A DNA stretch of 64,000 nucleotides, taken from assembly GCF_008329565.1 (NCBI RefSeq), contig NZ_NPKT01000009.1, positions 62,001 through 126,000 of the forward strand, written 5' to 3'. The notes under the pieces are model-generated. The model had not been told where the DNA came from and did no database searches. It saw nothing but the letters and a program-made list of their open reading frames with translations. The position numbers and the translations under genes were made by a program. This stretch comes from Mycolicibacterium sp. P1-5 (GTDB taxonomy: Bacteria > Actinomycetota > Actinomycetes > Mycobacteriales > Mycobacteriaceae). Shown piece after piece: positions 36,683 to 44,524 of the stretch (positions are counted from its first letter, which is position 1; every line of letters begins with the position of its first letter).

Positions 36683-37142
36683 CGAACGGCAGGTGTTGAC
36701 CGACGGCTCGGAAGTCGGCCTCGGAACCGTCGACGGAGAATCCCATCAGTCGTGGGAGAAGATGCTTGGCCACCATGCGGTGGCGAGCCGCGTATCGGGC
36801 GAAGAGCTCCGCGCCCTCCTCTTCCGACAGCGGTAACGCGGTCACCATGATCGTCCGGTTGCCGACTCCGATGACAACCTCGGGCTTATGGAGGATGTTG
36901 CGGTACCACGCTGCGGTTGGCCCCCAGCCGGAGGCGACGACATAGCTGTCGTCGGCCGAGTCGTGGGCGACCACTTCCAGGACGGTCTGATGTTGTTTGC
37001 CGGAGATTCGTCCGATGTGGTTCAACAACAGCAGACGCCGACCGAAGATCCACCCAAAGCCCATCCGGTAGGCGTAAATGGGAGCTCGAAACGCCGAGCG
37101 GCGCAGCCCCTTGACGGCTTGGACCCTACGCACGATTTTCAC
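36648..37142 (-). CDS. nitroreductase-family deazaflavin (F420)-dependent oxidoreductase
   Basis: A 164-residue DUF385/Ddn-type protein. LLLLNHIGRISGKQHQTVLE holds the GRxSGK turn, and YVVASGWGPTAAWYRNIL the conserved F420-binding segment. A basic N-terminus (KIVRRVQAVKGLRRS) may associate with the membrane, as in Ddn. Function in quinone or nitro-compound reduction is possible. It lies on the same strand as, and 33 bp downstream of, the FAD monooxygenase gene, so they may be one operon under the divergent MarR. Its stop overlaps the convergent dehydrogenase by 35 bp. Confidence 0.8.
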   Translation of the reverse strand: MKIVRRVQAVKGLRRSAFRAPIYAYRMGFGWIFGRRLLLLNHIGRISGKQHQTVLEVVAHDSADDSYVVASGWGPTAAWYRNILHKPEVVIGVGNRTIMVTALPLSEEEGAELFARYAARHRMVAKHLLPRLMGFSVDGSEADFRAVGQHLPFVRFVPRGGIGQ

Positions 37143-37175
37143 GGCATACCTCCTTCTGACCGGCGAGTGAAGCTG

Positions 37176-38354
37176 TCACATCGGGTAGTCGGGCAGTTCG
37201 AAATCGTCGCGCAGACCGCGGGTGACAAACACATCGGACAAGGGCCGAAAGTTCATGGCCTGCATCGCCAGATCACGGAACCGAATGCCCAACTCAGTCT
37301 TGGTAGCGAACACAGAGAGCAATCGCTGTGCGCCGGATTGCTTGCCTTCGACGAACGGCCGCAGTCGCGCCTCATATGCCCCAAATGCACGACCGTGATC
37401 ATTTGCGGCGCACAGTAGTTCACCGGCCAAGACATACGCCTCGGTCATGGCCAAACCTGTGCCTTCGCCCGCCAGGAGTGAGACACATGCGGCCGCATCG
37501 CCGACCAGGGCTACCCGGTCGTGAAACCAGCAGGGCATGCGAACCTGGCTGACGGAGTCGAAGTAGAGATCCTCGACCCGGTCGAGCGCAGCCAGAATGC
37601 GCTCGCATTCCCAGCCATCATCACCGAACACGTTGCGCAGCAATGCCTTTTGGGACTCATGAGCTTCAGGGACGTAGCCTTGCTCGGCGCGGAAGATAAA
37701 GAGGAACAGGGTACGATCGCCACGCAGGGAGAAGCGAGCGACCGACCGTCCGGGCCTGCTGTAGGTCATATACATGAGTTCGTCGCGTGGTCGATAGCCC
37801 TCGACTACCGCGGCCGCGACCATACAGCCCAGATAACACTCCGCATTCCGTTCGGGGCCGAAGGCCAGCCGGCGCACATTGGAATGCAACCCATCGGCAC
37901 CGATGATGAGATCGAAGTCGCGAGTCGTGTTCTGCGCGAAGCTCACAGTGACGGCGTCTGCATGCTGGTTGACCGCCGTGATGCTGTCGTCGAAGATCGT
38001 CTCGACGTCATCCTCAATGGCGGCGTAGATGATGGCGGCCAGATCACCCCGGGCCACGGTGGTGAGCGCACCGCGGGTGGCCCGCCGGAAACCGTCCACG
38101 CTCAGACTGGCTTTGATCTCGCCGCCACAGCCAACAGAGCGCAGCTCATCGATCTGGTAGCCGGCATCGCGGATTGCCGCCTCCAGTCCCATTCGCTGGG
38201 CAACCCGGTAGCCCACTCCCCAGAAATCGATCACGTATCCGCCAGTGCGGAATTGCGGTGCTCGTTCGATCACCGTCGGTTGGTGGCCGGTCCGGTGCAA
38301 CCAGTACGCGAGTGTCGGTCCGGCCACTCCGGCGCCGCTGATTGCGATTCGCAT
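37176..38354 (-). CDS. FAD-dependent monooxygenase (PHBH/TetX type)
   Basis: A 392-residue group A flavoprotein monooxygenase. FAD motif RIAISGAGVAGPTLAYWL at the N-terminus, the DG-like motif FDLIIGADGLHSNVRR near residue 155, and GDAAACVSLLAGEGTGLAM near residue 290. These enzymes hydroxylate aromatic or polyketide substrates with NAD(P)H and O2. ATG 38354 is preceded by GGAAGG (7 nt spacing). It is divergent from a MarR regulator with a TGCAA-CAA-TTGCA dyad between them, the classic layout of a MarR-controlled detoxification gene. Confidence 0.85.
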   Translation of the reverse strand: MRIAISGAGVAGPTLAYWLHRTGHQPTVIERAPQFRTGGYVIDFWGVGYRVAQRMGLEAAIRDAGYQIDELRSVGCGGEIKASLSVDGFRRATRGALTTVARGDLAAIIYAAIEDDVETIFDDSITAVNQHADAVTVSFAQNTTRDFDLIIGADGLHSNVRRLAFGPERNAECYLGCMVAAAVVEGYRPRDELMYMTYSRPGRSVARFSLRGDRTLFLFIFRAEQGYVPEAHESQKALLRNVFGDDGWECERILAALDRVEDLYFDSVSQVRMPCWFHDRVALVGDAAACVSLLAGEGTGLAMTEAYVLAGELLCAANDHGRAFGAYEARLRPFVEGKQSGAQRLLSVFATKTELGIRFRDLAMQAMNFRPLSDVFVTRGLRDDFELPDYPM

Positions 38355-38427
38355 CCGTGCGCCTTCCATCGAGCGCGTGTGCGCCCTTCCGGATGCGACG
38401 CGCGCCGCTGGAGAAACCATAGCACTA

Positions 38428-38440
38428 TGCAACAATTGCA
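38428..38440. promoter_or_regulatory. candidate MarR operator TGCAACAATTGCA
   Basis: Perfect 5-bp arms TGCAA/TTGCA around CAA, lying between the divergent monooxygenase and MarR genes, 73 nt from the former and 59 nt from the latter. CTA/TAG bases flank the core. Related dyads are at 33611-33620 and 44513-44523. Confidence 0.5.
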
Positions 38441-38499
38441 GTAGACCCAATTTCTCGTCTCCACGCCAAGGCAACGAGTCGATACGTCCTGGAGGATCG

Positions 38500-38991
38500 A
38501 TGACGACCGATGACGAAGCGGTCACTGAAGATTCAGTCGACGCCATCACCGATGGGCTGCTGACCGCGTCGCGACTTTTGATCGCGGTATCGGCCCGCTC
38601 GATTGCTCAGGTGGACGACACGATCACCATCCCTCAGTTCCGTACGCTGGTGATCCTGTCAGGGCGAGGCCGGATGAACCTCACCACTTTGGCCGGCTGG
38701 CTGGATGTGCAACCGTCGACCACCGGACGCATGATCGAGCGGTTGGTCGCCACTGGGCTCATCAACCGGCAGGCGCATCCCGACTCACGGCGTGAACTCG
38801 TAGTGGAACTGACCTCCCGTGGACACGAGATCGTCTCGGCCGTCACCGCGCACCGGCGCTCAGCGATCGCCCGCATCGTCGCGAACATGCCGCCACGCGA
38901 GAGGCGTGGCCTGGTTCGGACCCTCAACGCCTTCACCGCTGCGGGCGGTGAACCCGCGGCACATCTCGAAGTCCACGGGTACTTGGCGTAA
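38500..38991 (+). CDS. MarR-family regulator (paralogue 2)
   Basis: A 163-residue winged-helix protein paralogous to that at 32847-33332. DNA-binding region MNLTTLAGWLDVQPSTTGRM, wing HPDSRRELVVELTSRG, and an AAGGEPA segment at the end. ATG 38500 follows GGAGG (38491-38495) by 4 nt. It probably represses itself and the divergent FAD monooxygenase via the dyad at 38428-38440. Its stop is 7 nt from that of the convergent desaturase gene. Confidence 0.85.
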   Translation: MTTDDEAVTEDSVDAITDGLLTASRLLIAVSARSIAQVDDTITIPQFRTLVILSGRGRMNLTTLAGWLDVQPSTTGRMIERLVATGLINRQAHPDSRRELVVELTSRGHEIVSAVTAHRRSAIARIVANMPPRERRGLVRTLNAFTAAGGEPAAHLEVHGYLA

Positions 38992-38998
38992 CGAGCTG

Positions 38999-40387
38999 TC
39001 AGTCATCCCCGCGCGGCGGCGGCTGGACGGCCACGCCGCCCGATTCGTGCTCCGGACCGGCGTCCGGATGCTCGGCGGGCACCCGCTCACGGAATCGACG
39101 CGCCTCACTGGGTCCCGTCGGCGACTGGGCGCCGTCGCCGCGATACGGCCCGGGCTTGGGGCGCGGCTTGCCGCCGGGAAAGGACAGCCGAATGATGGTG
39201 CGCTGCACCGAGAGCCACTGTTTGGAGAACGGTCCCGAGTTGTATGGAAGTTCGTAGCGCTCACAGATGTCTTTGATTTTGGGTGCGATCTCGGAGTACC
39301 GGCTGCTGGGCATATCGGGATACAGGTGATGCTCGACTTGGTATCCGAGGTTGCCGCTGATGAGATGGAAGAGCGGGCTTCCGTCGATGTTCGCCGCACC
39401 GACCAATTGCCGCACGTACCAGCCCCCGCGGGTCTCGTCGGCAACATCGTCTTCGCTGAATGTGTATGTCTGGTCGGGAAAATGCCCACAGAAAATGATG
39501 GCGTTCGACCACACGTTGCGGATCACATTGGCGAGCATGTCCGCACCCAGCGTGCGCAAGAACGTGCTCTCCACCCCGGGCAGTACCCGGTCGAGGAAGG
39601 TTGCCGCCGAACCCCCGCGGCCGCCAGACAGTTGACGGATTCGCCGGCCGATGCGCGAATGCGCCGGTTGATCGAGCCTGCCGCGCAGAGCCAGTTGTGT
39701 CAGCGCGAACGCCCCCGCACTGATCGTCGGCCAGCCCAAGTAGTCCTTGACGATCTGCGCGCGCGCCTTGCCGGTGATTCCCTTCAACTCCGAGCGAACT
39801 TCAGACCAGGGCTTTTCACCGCGTTGCGCAGCACGAAAGTCGATGTCATGCACGGCAACTCCCCACTCGAAGAGCATCATCAGCAAGAAGTTGAACAGCG
39901 GCTGCGCCAGCCACACCGGGTGCCACGGCTGATTCGGATCGATGCGCATGATCTCGTAACCGAGGTCGCGGTCTTTTCCGCGAATGTTGGTGTAGGTGTG
40001 ATGGATGTAGTTGTGTGAATGCTTCCAGGCTTTGGCGGTGGACGCGGTATCCCAGTCCCATACCGACGAGTGGACGTCAGGATCATTCATCCAATCCCAT
40101 TGACCGTGCAGGATGTTGTGACCCAGTTCCATGTTCTCGAGGATCTTCGCCATGCTCAAACACGCCGTGCCGAGTACCCAGGCGGTCTTCGAGCGAGAGG
40201 CGAGTAACAACACCCGGCCGACCACCACGATCTGGCGTTGCGCGGTGATCACGGATTTGATGTAGCGACGATCGCGATCACCTAGTTCGGCGAAGACCTC
40301 ATCGTGGATGGCGTCGAACTCCGTGGCGAGCTTTTCGAGCTCTCGATCGGTCAGGTGCGCAAACGGGCTCTGGACGGCGGTGGTCAT
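38999..40387 (-). CDS. membrane acyl-CoA desaturase (DesA3-like)
   Basis: A 462-residue integral membrane di-iron desaturase. Histidine boxes: HNILHGQW, HSHNYIHHTYT and QVEHHLYPDMP, with hydrophobic helices between. It resembles DesA3 (Rv3229c), the stearoyl-CoA delta-9 desaturase that makes oleate, but is longer at the C-terminus, with a proline- and charge-rich tail of about 60 residues. ATG 40387 is preceded by AAAGGAA. It lies 14 nt downstream of the ferredoxin reductase gene, matching the Rv3230c-desA3 pairing. Confidence 0.88.
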   Translation of the reverse strand: MTTAVQSPFAHLTDRELEKLATEFDAIHDEVFAELGDRDRRYIKSVITAQRQIVVVGRVLLLASRSKTAWVLGTACLSMAKILENMELGHNILHGQWDWMNDPDVHSSVWDWDTASTAKAWKHSHNYIHHTYTNIRGKDRDLGYEIMRIDPNQPWHPVWLAQPLFNFLLMMLFEWGVAVHDIDFRAAQRGEKPWSEVRSELKGITGKARAQIVKDYLGWPTISAGAFALTQLALRGRLDQPAHSRIGRRIRQLSGGRGGSAATFLDRVLPGVESTFLRTLGADMLANVIRNVWSNAIIFCGHFPDQTYTFSEDDVADETRGGWYVRQLVGAANIDGSPLFHLISGNLGYQVEHHLYPDMPSSRYSEIAPKIKDICERYELPYNSGPFSKQWLSVQRTIIRLSFPGGKPRPKPGPYRGDGAQSPTGPSEARRFRERVPAEHPDAGPEHESGGVAVQPPPRGDD

Positions 40388-40401
40388 GTTATTCCTTTCG
40401 A

Positions 40402-41499
40402 TCACAATTCGAGTTCGAGGTCGCCTTCGGCGGTGTGGATACAGATGCGGACGTCTTGACCCGTCGGTTCACTGACATCGCCCGAGCGCAGGTCGCGCAC
40501 CTTGCCGGATTTCACCGTGCCCACACAGGTGTGGCAGATCCCGATCCGGCAGCCGTACGCGAGGTTGAGTCCGGCTTGTTCACCGGCCTCCAGAATCGGT
40601 GTGCCACTGGCACAGTCGACGGTGACGCCGCTTTCGGTGAACGCCACCTTCCCGCCCTTGCCTTCGCCGGGATTGCCGCCGATCTTGGGCTGGAACCGTT
40701 CGAAGTGCAGCCGCTCGGGGTCGCCGTTGTCCTGCCAGAAGTCGATGAGACCGTCGAGTAGCTCTCCTGGCCCCGAGCAGAACGCTTCTCGTTCGCGCCA
40801 GTCCGGGCACACCTGCTCGAGTTCGTCGGGTGAGAATCTGCCGCGTTCGGATGTGAGGCGGACATCCAGCCGGACGCCGTCGTGGCGGCGTTCCAGATCT
40901 TCCAGCACGGACAGGAACATCACGTGGTCGCGGTGTCGATCGGAGTGCAGCACCACCACGTCATGCAGCCCATCGCGGTGGTCGAGGCTGCGGAGCATGC
41001 TGATGATCGGGGTGATGCCGCTACCGGCGCTGATGAACAGCATTTTTGCGGGCAATGGTTCCGGCAGTGTGAAGACGCCTTCGATGTCACCGAGACGTAC
41101 CACGTCGCCGGGCTGAATCTTGTGCACGAGGTACGGCGATACGACGCCGGTGTCGACCTTCTTGGGCGTGACGCTGATCAAACCGTCCTCTGGCTGCGAA
41201 TCGGAGGTCAGCGAATACGCCCGCCAGTGATAGCGCCCGTCAATGACCAGACCAAGACGCACATACTGGCCAGGCTTGTGCCCCGGCCATTCGTAGCTCG
41301 GCCGGATCAAGACACTTGCCGCTTCGGAGCCCTGTGGCTCGATGCGTTCCACGCGGCCCCGCAACTCTCTGGTGGTCCATAACGGATTCACCATCTCCAA
41401 GTAGTCGTCTGGGCGCAGCGGGCTGAACAGATGCCGCACCGCGCGTAAGAACAGTCGGCGGCCCCGGGGAACCGGTGGCTGCGCACCTCGTTCAGCCAT
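40402..41499 (-). CDS. ferredoxin reductase partner of the desaturase (Rv3230c-like)
   Basis: A 365-residue reductase: FAD domain with WRAYSLTSD, NAD(P)H domain with FISAGSGITPIISMLRSL and EAFCSGPGELL, and a C-terminal 2Fe-2S domain with CRIGICHTCVGTV and the last cysteine in VRICIHT. It should pass electrons from NADPH to the desaturase encoded 14 nt downstream, as Rv3230c does for DesA3. ATG 41499 is preceded by GGGAGGGA (8 nt). A 150-bp gap separates it from the SDR gene upstream and holds a hairpin (41516-41546). Confidence 0.87.
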   Translation of the reverse strand: MAERGAQPPVPRGRRLFLRAVRHLFSPLRPDDYLEMVNPLWTTRELRGRVERIEPQGSEAASVLIRPSYEWPGHKPGQYVRLGLVIDGRYHWRAYSLTSDSQPEDGLISVTPKKVDTGVVSPYLVHKIQPGDVVRLGDIEGVFTLPEPLPAKMLFISAGSGITPIISMLRSLDHRDGLHDVVVLHSDRHRDHVMFLSVLEDLERRHDGVRLDVRLTSERGRFSPDELEQVCPDWREREAFCSGPGELLDGLIDFWQDNGDPERLHFERFQPKIGGNPGEGKGGKVAFTESGVTVDCASGTPILEAGEQAGLNLAYGCRIGICHTCVGTVKSGKVRDLRSGDVSEPTGQDVRICIHTAEGDLELEL

Positions 41500-41515
41500 A
41501 TCGTCGTCCCTCCCC

Positions 41516-41546
41516 GCCGCCTGGTGTGATCGGCACCACAGGCGGC
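41516..41546. repeat. hairpin in the leader of the ferredoxin reductase gene
   Basis: GCCGCCTG (41516-41523) and CAGGCGGC (41539-41546) form a perfect 8-bp stem with a 15-nt loop, just upstream of the reductase ribosome site. It could be an intergenic terminator, a processing site or a translation-controlling structure. Confidence 0.45.
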
Positions 41547-41649
41547 TCTCCCGGCCTGTGTTGCCCCGATGCCCGGGTCCGAAACCGTTCAGCGGGTTTC
41601 TCACAGGCAGGTCGTGCGGAATCGTCCAATTTGCAGTCTGATCGGGTCA

Positions 41650-42657
41650 TTACCGTCGCTGAGCGGCTACTGCCACCGCCGTCGCTCCCCCGACCACCGC
41701 GGCGATCGGCGCAGCGTGTTCCCTCAGCCACCACTGCGGGCTGTGGGCGTGGGATCGGTCGTCGAAGGCGCCATGAGCACCGTGATCGGCACCGGGTTCG
41801 TCGTCTCTGGGCTGCCAGATGTTGGGGTCGGTGCGGGGCGCCAGTGTGTCGGTCTGCTGCGACTTGTAGCCCGTTCGTGCGAGGTACTGATCCAGCACCC
41901 GCGGTGCGACGCGTTGGGCCAGCAGAGTCGCCACAGTGCTGGCGCCCACCCAGAATTGTTTGCGCTGAGGGTGTTTGGCTGCGAACAGCACGGCGCGGGC
42001 GGCGATCTCCGGTTGGTAGATCGGCGGTACCGGTTGTGGATGCTTCGGCAGCCGGGACAGCACCCAGGAAAATTGCGGGGTATTGACCGCGGGCATCTGC
42101 ACCACGGTGACGTGGACATTGCTGTGGTCGTGCAGCAGTTCGGTGCGCAGCGACTCGGTGAAGCCGTTGACGGCGTGCTTGGCTCCGCAGTACGCCGACT
42201 GCAACGGGATGCCCCGACCGCCGAGCGCCGACCCGACCTGAACGATCGCTCCGGCGTTGCGCGGCCGCATTCGGTGCAGCGCCGCCATCGTCCCGTAGAC
42301 GAAGCCCAGGTAGGTCACCTCGGTGACATGCTTGAACTCATCGGGGGTGATCTCGTGGAACGGCGCAAACACCGACGTGAAGGCAACATTCACCCAGATG
42401 TCGATCGGCCCCAGTTCGGACTCGACAGTCTGCGCGGCCGCATCGACCTGTTGGTAGTCCGCCATGTCCGTGGGGACGACAAGTGCTCGGCTGCCAGCCT
42501 TCTCGATCTCGGCGGCAGCCGCCTTCAGTCCGCTGTGCCCACGCGCCAGCAGCGCGACGTTGGCGCCTGCCTGACCGAATTGACGGGCCACCGCGCGCCC
42601 GATGCCCGCGCTGGCACCGGTGACGACGACCGTCTTTCCCTTGACCGACCTACTCAT
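41650..42657 (-). CDS. short-chain dehydrogenase with C-terminal extension
   Basis: A 335-residue SDR. Cofactor motif TGASAGIGRAV, acidic/basic residues after strand 2 (ARGHSG) suggesting NADP, NVA in place of the usual NAG, and the catalytic S/Y/K set with YCGAK (Tyr near residue 158). Beyond the roughly 250-residue core is a polar linker and a hydrophobic C-terminal helix (APIAAVVGGATAVAV), probably a membrane anchor. Its ATG overlaps the stop of the GH15 gene by 4 nt. Substrate unknown; the neighbouring desaturase suggests a lipid-related alcohol or ketone. Confidence 0.82.
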   Translation of the reverse strand: MSRSVKGKTVVVTGASAGIGRAVARQFGQAGANVALLARGHSGLKAAAAEIEKAGSRALVVPTDMADYQQVDAAAQTVESELGPIDIWVNVAFTSVFAPFHEITPDEFKHVTEVTYLGFVYGTMAALHRMRPRNAGAIVQVGSALGGRGIPLQSAYCGAKHAVNGFTESLRTELLHDHSNVHVTVVQMPAVNTPQFSWVLSRLPKHPQPVPPIYQPEIAARAVLFAAKHPQRKQFWVGASTVATLLAQRVAPRVLDQYLARTGYKSQQTDTLAPRTDPNIWQPRDDEPGADHGAHGAFDDRSHAHSPQWWLREHAAPIAAVVGGATAVAVAAQRR

Positions 42658-44438
42658 GAATCATTCCTCTCGTTGTCTGGCACGCTCTGCGCGAGCGTGA
42701 CCGACGCCTCGAACATCAGGGCGTGGACGAAGGCTTGCGGCAGGTTGCCGCGCAGCTGGCGCTGTCGGATGTCGTACTCCTCGGAGAACAGACCCGGTGT
42801 TCCGCAGCCGGCCCGGTTGCGTTCGAAATACCGGAACGCATCCACGGTGTGGCCCTGCTGCTGAGCGGACAACGCCATGACGAAGCCGCACAACAGGAAT
42901 GCGCTGTCGTGGGTGCCCAGTCCACGCTCGGAGCGGTACCGGTAGACGTAGTAGTCGCGGCTGAGTTCGCGTTCGACGGCACGGTATGTGGCCACTGAAC
43001 GCGGGTCGCCATGAGGGACCGCGCCGCGCAAGGCGGGCAACAGGAGTGCGCCGTCCACCCGCTCGTCGTCGGGTGCGCGTTGCCAGCGTCCGGTTGGATG
43101 CAGGGAGTTCGAAGAGGTGTCGGCCACGATCCGGTCGGCAAGTGTGCTCAGCCGGCCCGGATCCCGGGCCGCGCCGGTGGCGGCCACCGCACGCAACCCC
43201 GCGGCGCAGGCGAGCCGCGAATGTGCCCACAGTCGGTTCTCGAGTTCCCAGATACCCGCATCGGGCCGGTCGAGGTTGTCTTCGATGGCACGGACCGCGA
43301 CGTCGATCGCGGTCAGAGCATCACTGGTCAGCACATCATGGCGGCTGGCGGCGGCGAACAACAACAGCACTTCGCCGAACATGTCGAGCTGGAACTGATC
43401 GCAGACGTGATTTCCGGCCAGATCGTAGCCGCCGGGATACCCGTCCAAATCGAGTTTCCGTTGCTCCGGGACCGCCAAGCCGGTGCCGGTATAGGCCGGC
43501 ATCAGCTTCGGACCGTCCGCGAGAAGGCGATCGGAGACGAAATTCACTGCTGTGCAGAGCAATTCATGGGGACCGTCGGCGGCGACGGCGACACCAGCGT
43601 AGCTCTGGTCGCGGATCCAGGCGTACCGGTAGTCGTAGTTGGCGCCCTCGTTGTCGCGTTCGGGCAGACTCATGGTGGCGGCTGCAACCATCGCGCCGGT
43701 GGCTGTCGTCATCCCCCGCATCACCGCGTAGCTGTGTTCGGCATCGCGGGGCGCGACCGTGCGGCCCAACCGCGGAATGGCTTCCGCCCAGTTCTTTTCG
43801 GTATCCGCCCAGGCTTGCGGGGCGACCACCGGGCGGGTCGGCAGTTCGCGTTCAGAGAGTTCGAGAACCAGGTCCAGACTGTCGCCCTCGTGCAGCACCA
43901 CGGTGGTGCTCAACGCGCGCTCAGCGGGGCCGTCGCCGATGATCTGCGAGTCCGGGGCGCCGGACCAGCGCATCCGCAACGACCCGACGGTGGCCGACCA
44001 CGTGCCGGTGGCGTCGTCGCGACGGATGTTGCGCATGTGCTTGTGGCCGAACGCGGCGGCGGGCTGCAACAGGACATCGAGGCGGGCGTCGCCGCGGATC
44101 GCCTCGATGCGGCGCAGCACCACCACGGTCTCAGGGCGGCCGGGGTAAGCCAGCGCCTCGCGGCATTCGGTGATCCCCGAGGTCGTCACCCAGCGGGACC
44201 GCCAGATCAGGGAGTGGGGCTCGTAATACCCGCCCCAGACCGACGGGGCGGCCGGGGTCACGGTGTAGCTGCCACCACCACCGATCAGCGAGCTGAAAAC
44301 GGCATCGCTGTCCCAGTGCGGCGCGCACATCCACGCGTATTCGCCGTGCGGCCCGATGAGCACTCCGCGTTCGCCGTCGGCAATGAACGCATAGTCACGC
44401 AGTGTCCACGGTTCGGGCGTGCTCGGCGTCATGGCCAC
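42654..44438 (-). CDS. GH15 family glycoside hydrolase (glucoamylase/trehalase-like)
   Basis: A 594-residue protein with an N-terminal beta-sandwich (residues about 10-230) and the (alpha/alpha)6 GH15 barrel. Recognisable features are YAFIADGERGVLIGPHGEYAWM, the catalytic-region NYDYRYAWIRDQSYA, GIWELENRLWAHS (acid glutamates) and GLFSEEYD near the end. GH15 members in mycobacteria include trehalases, so trehalose or a short alpha-glucan is a plausible substrate. The start is GTG 44438 or ATG 44432, neither with a clear ribosome site. The stop overlaps the SDR start by 4 nt. Confidence 0.85.
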   Translation of the reverse strand: MAMTPSTPEPWTLRDYAFIADGERGVLIGPHGEYAWMCAPHWDSDAVFSSLIGGGGSYTVTPAAPSVWGGYYEPHSLIWRSRWVTTSGITECREALAYPGRPETVVVLRRIEAIRGDARLDVLLQPAAAFGHKHMRNIRRDDATGTWSATVGSLRMRWSGAPDSQIIGDGPAERALSTTVVLHEGDSLDLVLELSERELPTRPVVAPQAWADTEKNWAEAIPRLGRTVAPRDAEHSYAVMRGMTTATGAMVAAATMSLPERDNEGANYDYRYAWIRDQSYAGVAVAADGPHELLCTAVNFVSDRLLADGPKLMPAYTGTGLAVPEQRKLDLDGYPGGYDLAGNHVCDQFQLDMFGEVLLLFAAASRHDVLTSDALTAIDVAVRAIEDNLDRPDAGIWELENRLWAHSRLACAAGLRAVAATGAARDPGRLSTLADRIVADTSSNSLHPTGRWQRAPDDERVDGALLLPALRGAVPHGDPRSVATYRAVERELSRDYYVYRYRSERGLGTHDSAFLLCGFVMALSAQQQGHTVDAFRYFERNRAGCGTPGLFSEEYDIRQRQLRGNLPQAFVHALMFEASVTLAQSVPDNERNDS

Positions 44439-44501
44439 GGGCTACCCGGCCACGGGCCAGATCCATCCGGCGTCCGCACATCCTCACAGAATGTTTAATT
44501 G

Positions 44502-44523
44502 GTTGCTGTGCAGCAACTGTTGC
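44502..44523. promoter_or_regulatory. overlapping dyads upstream of the GH15 gene
   Basis: GTTGCTG-TG-CAGCAAC (44502-44517) and GCAAC-T-GTTGC (44513-44523) are both perfect and share the GCAAC arm, giving three alternating half sites. The second matches GCAACNNTTGCA seen at 38428-38440. Position: 64 nt upstream of the GH15 start, just behind the convergent-facing end of the CrtI-like gene. Confidence 0.5.
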
Positions 44524-44524
44524 A

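Noticed and set aside
43011..44498. 495-codon plus-strand frame opposite the GH15 gene
   Set aside because: No domain; the GH15 protein on the minus strand is complete.
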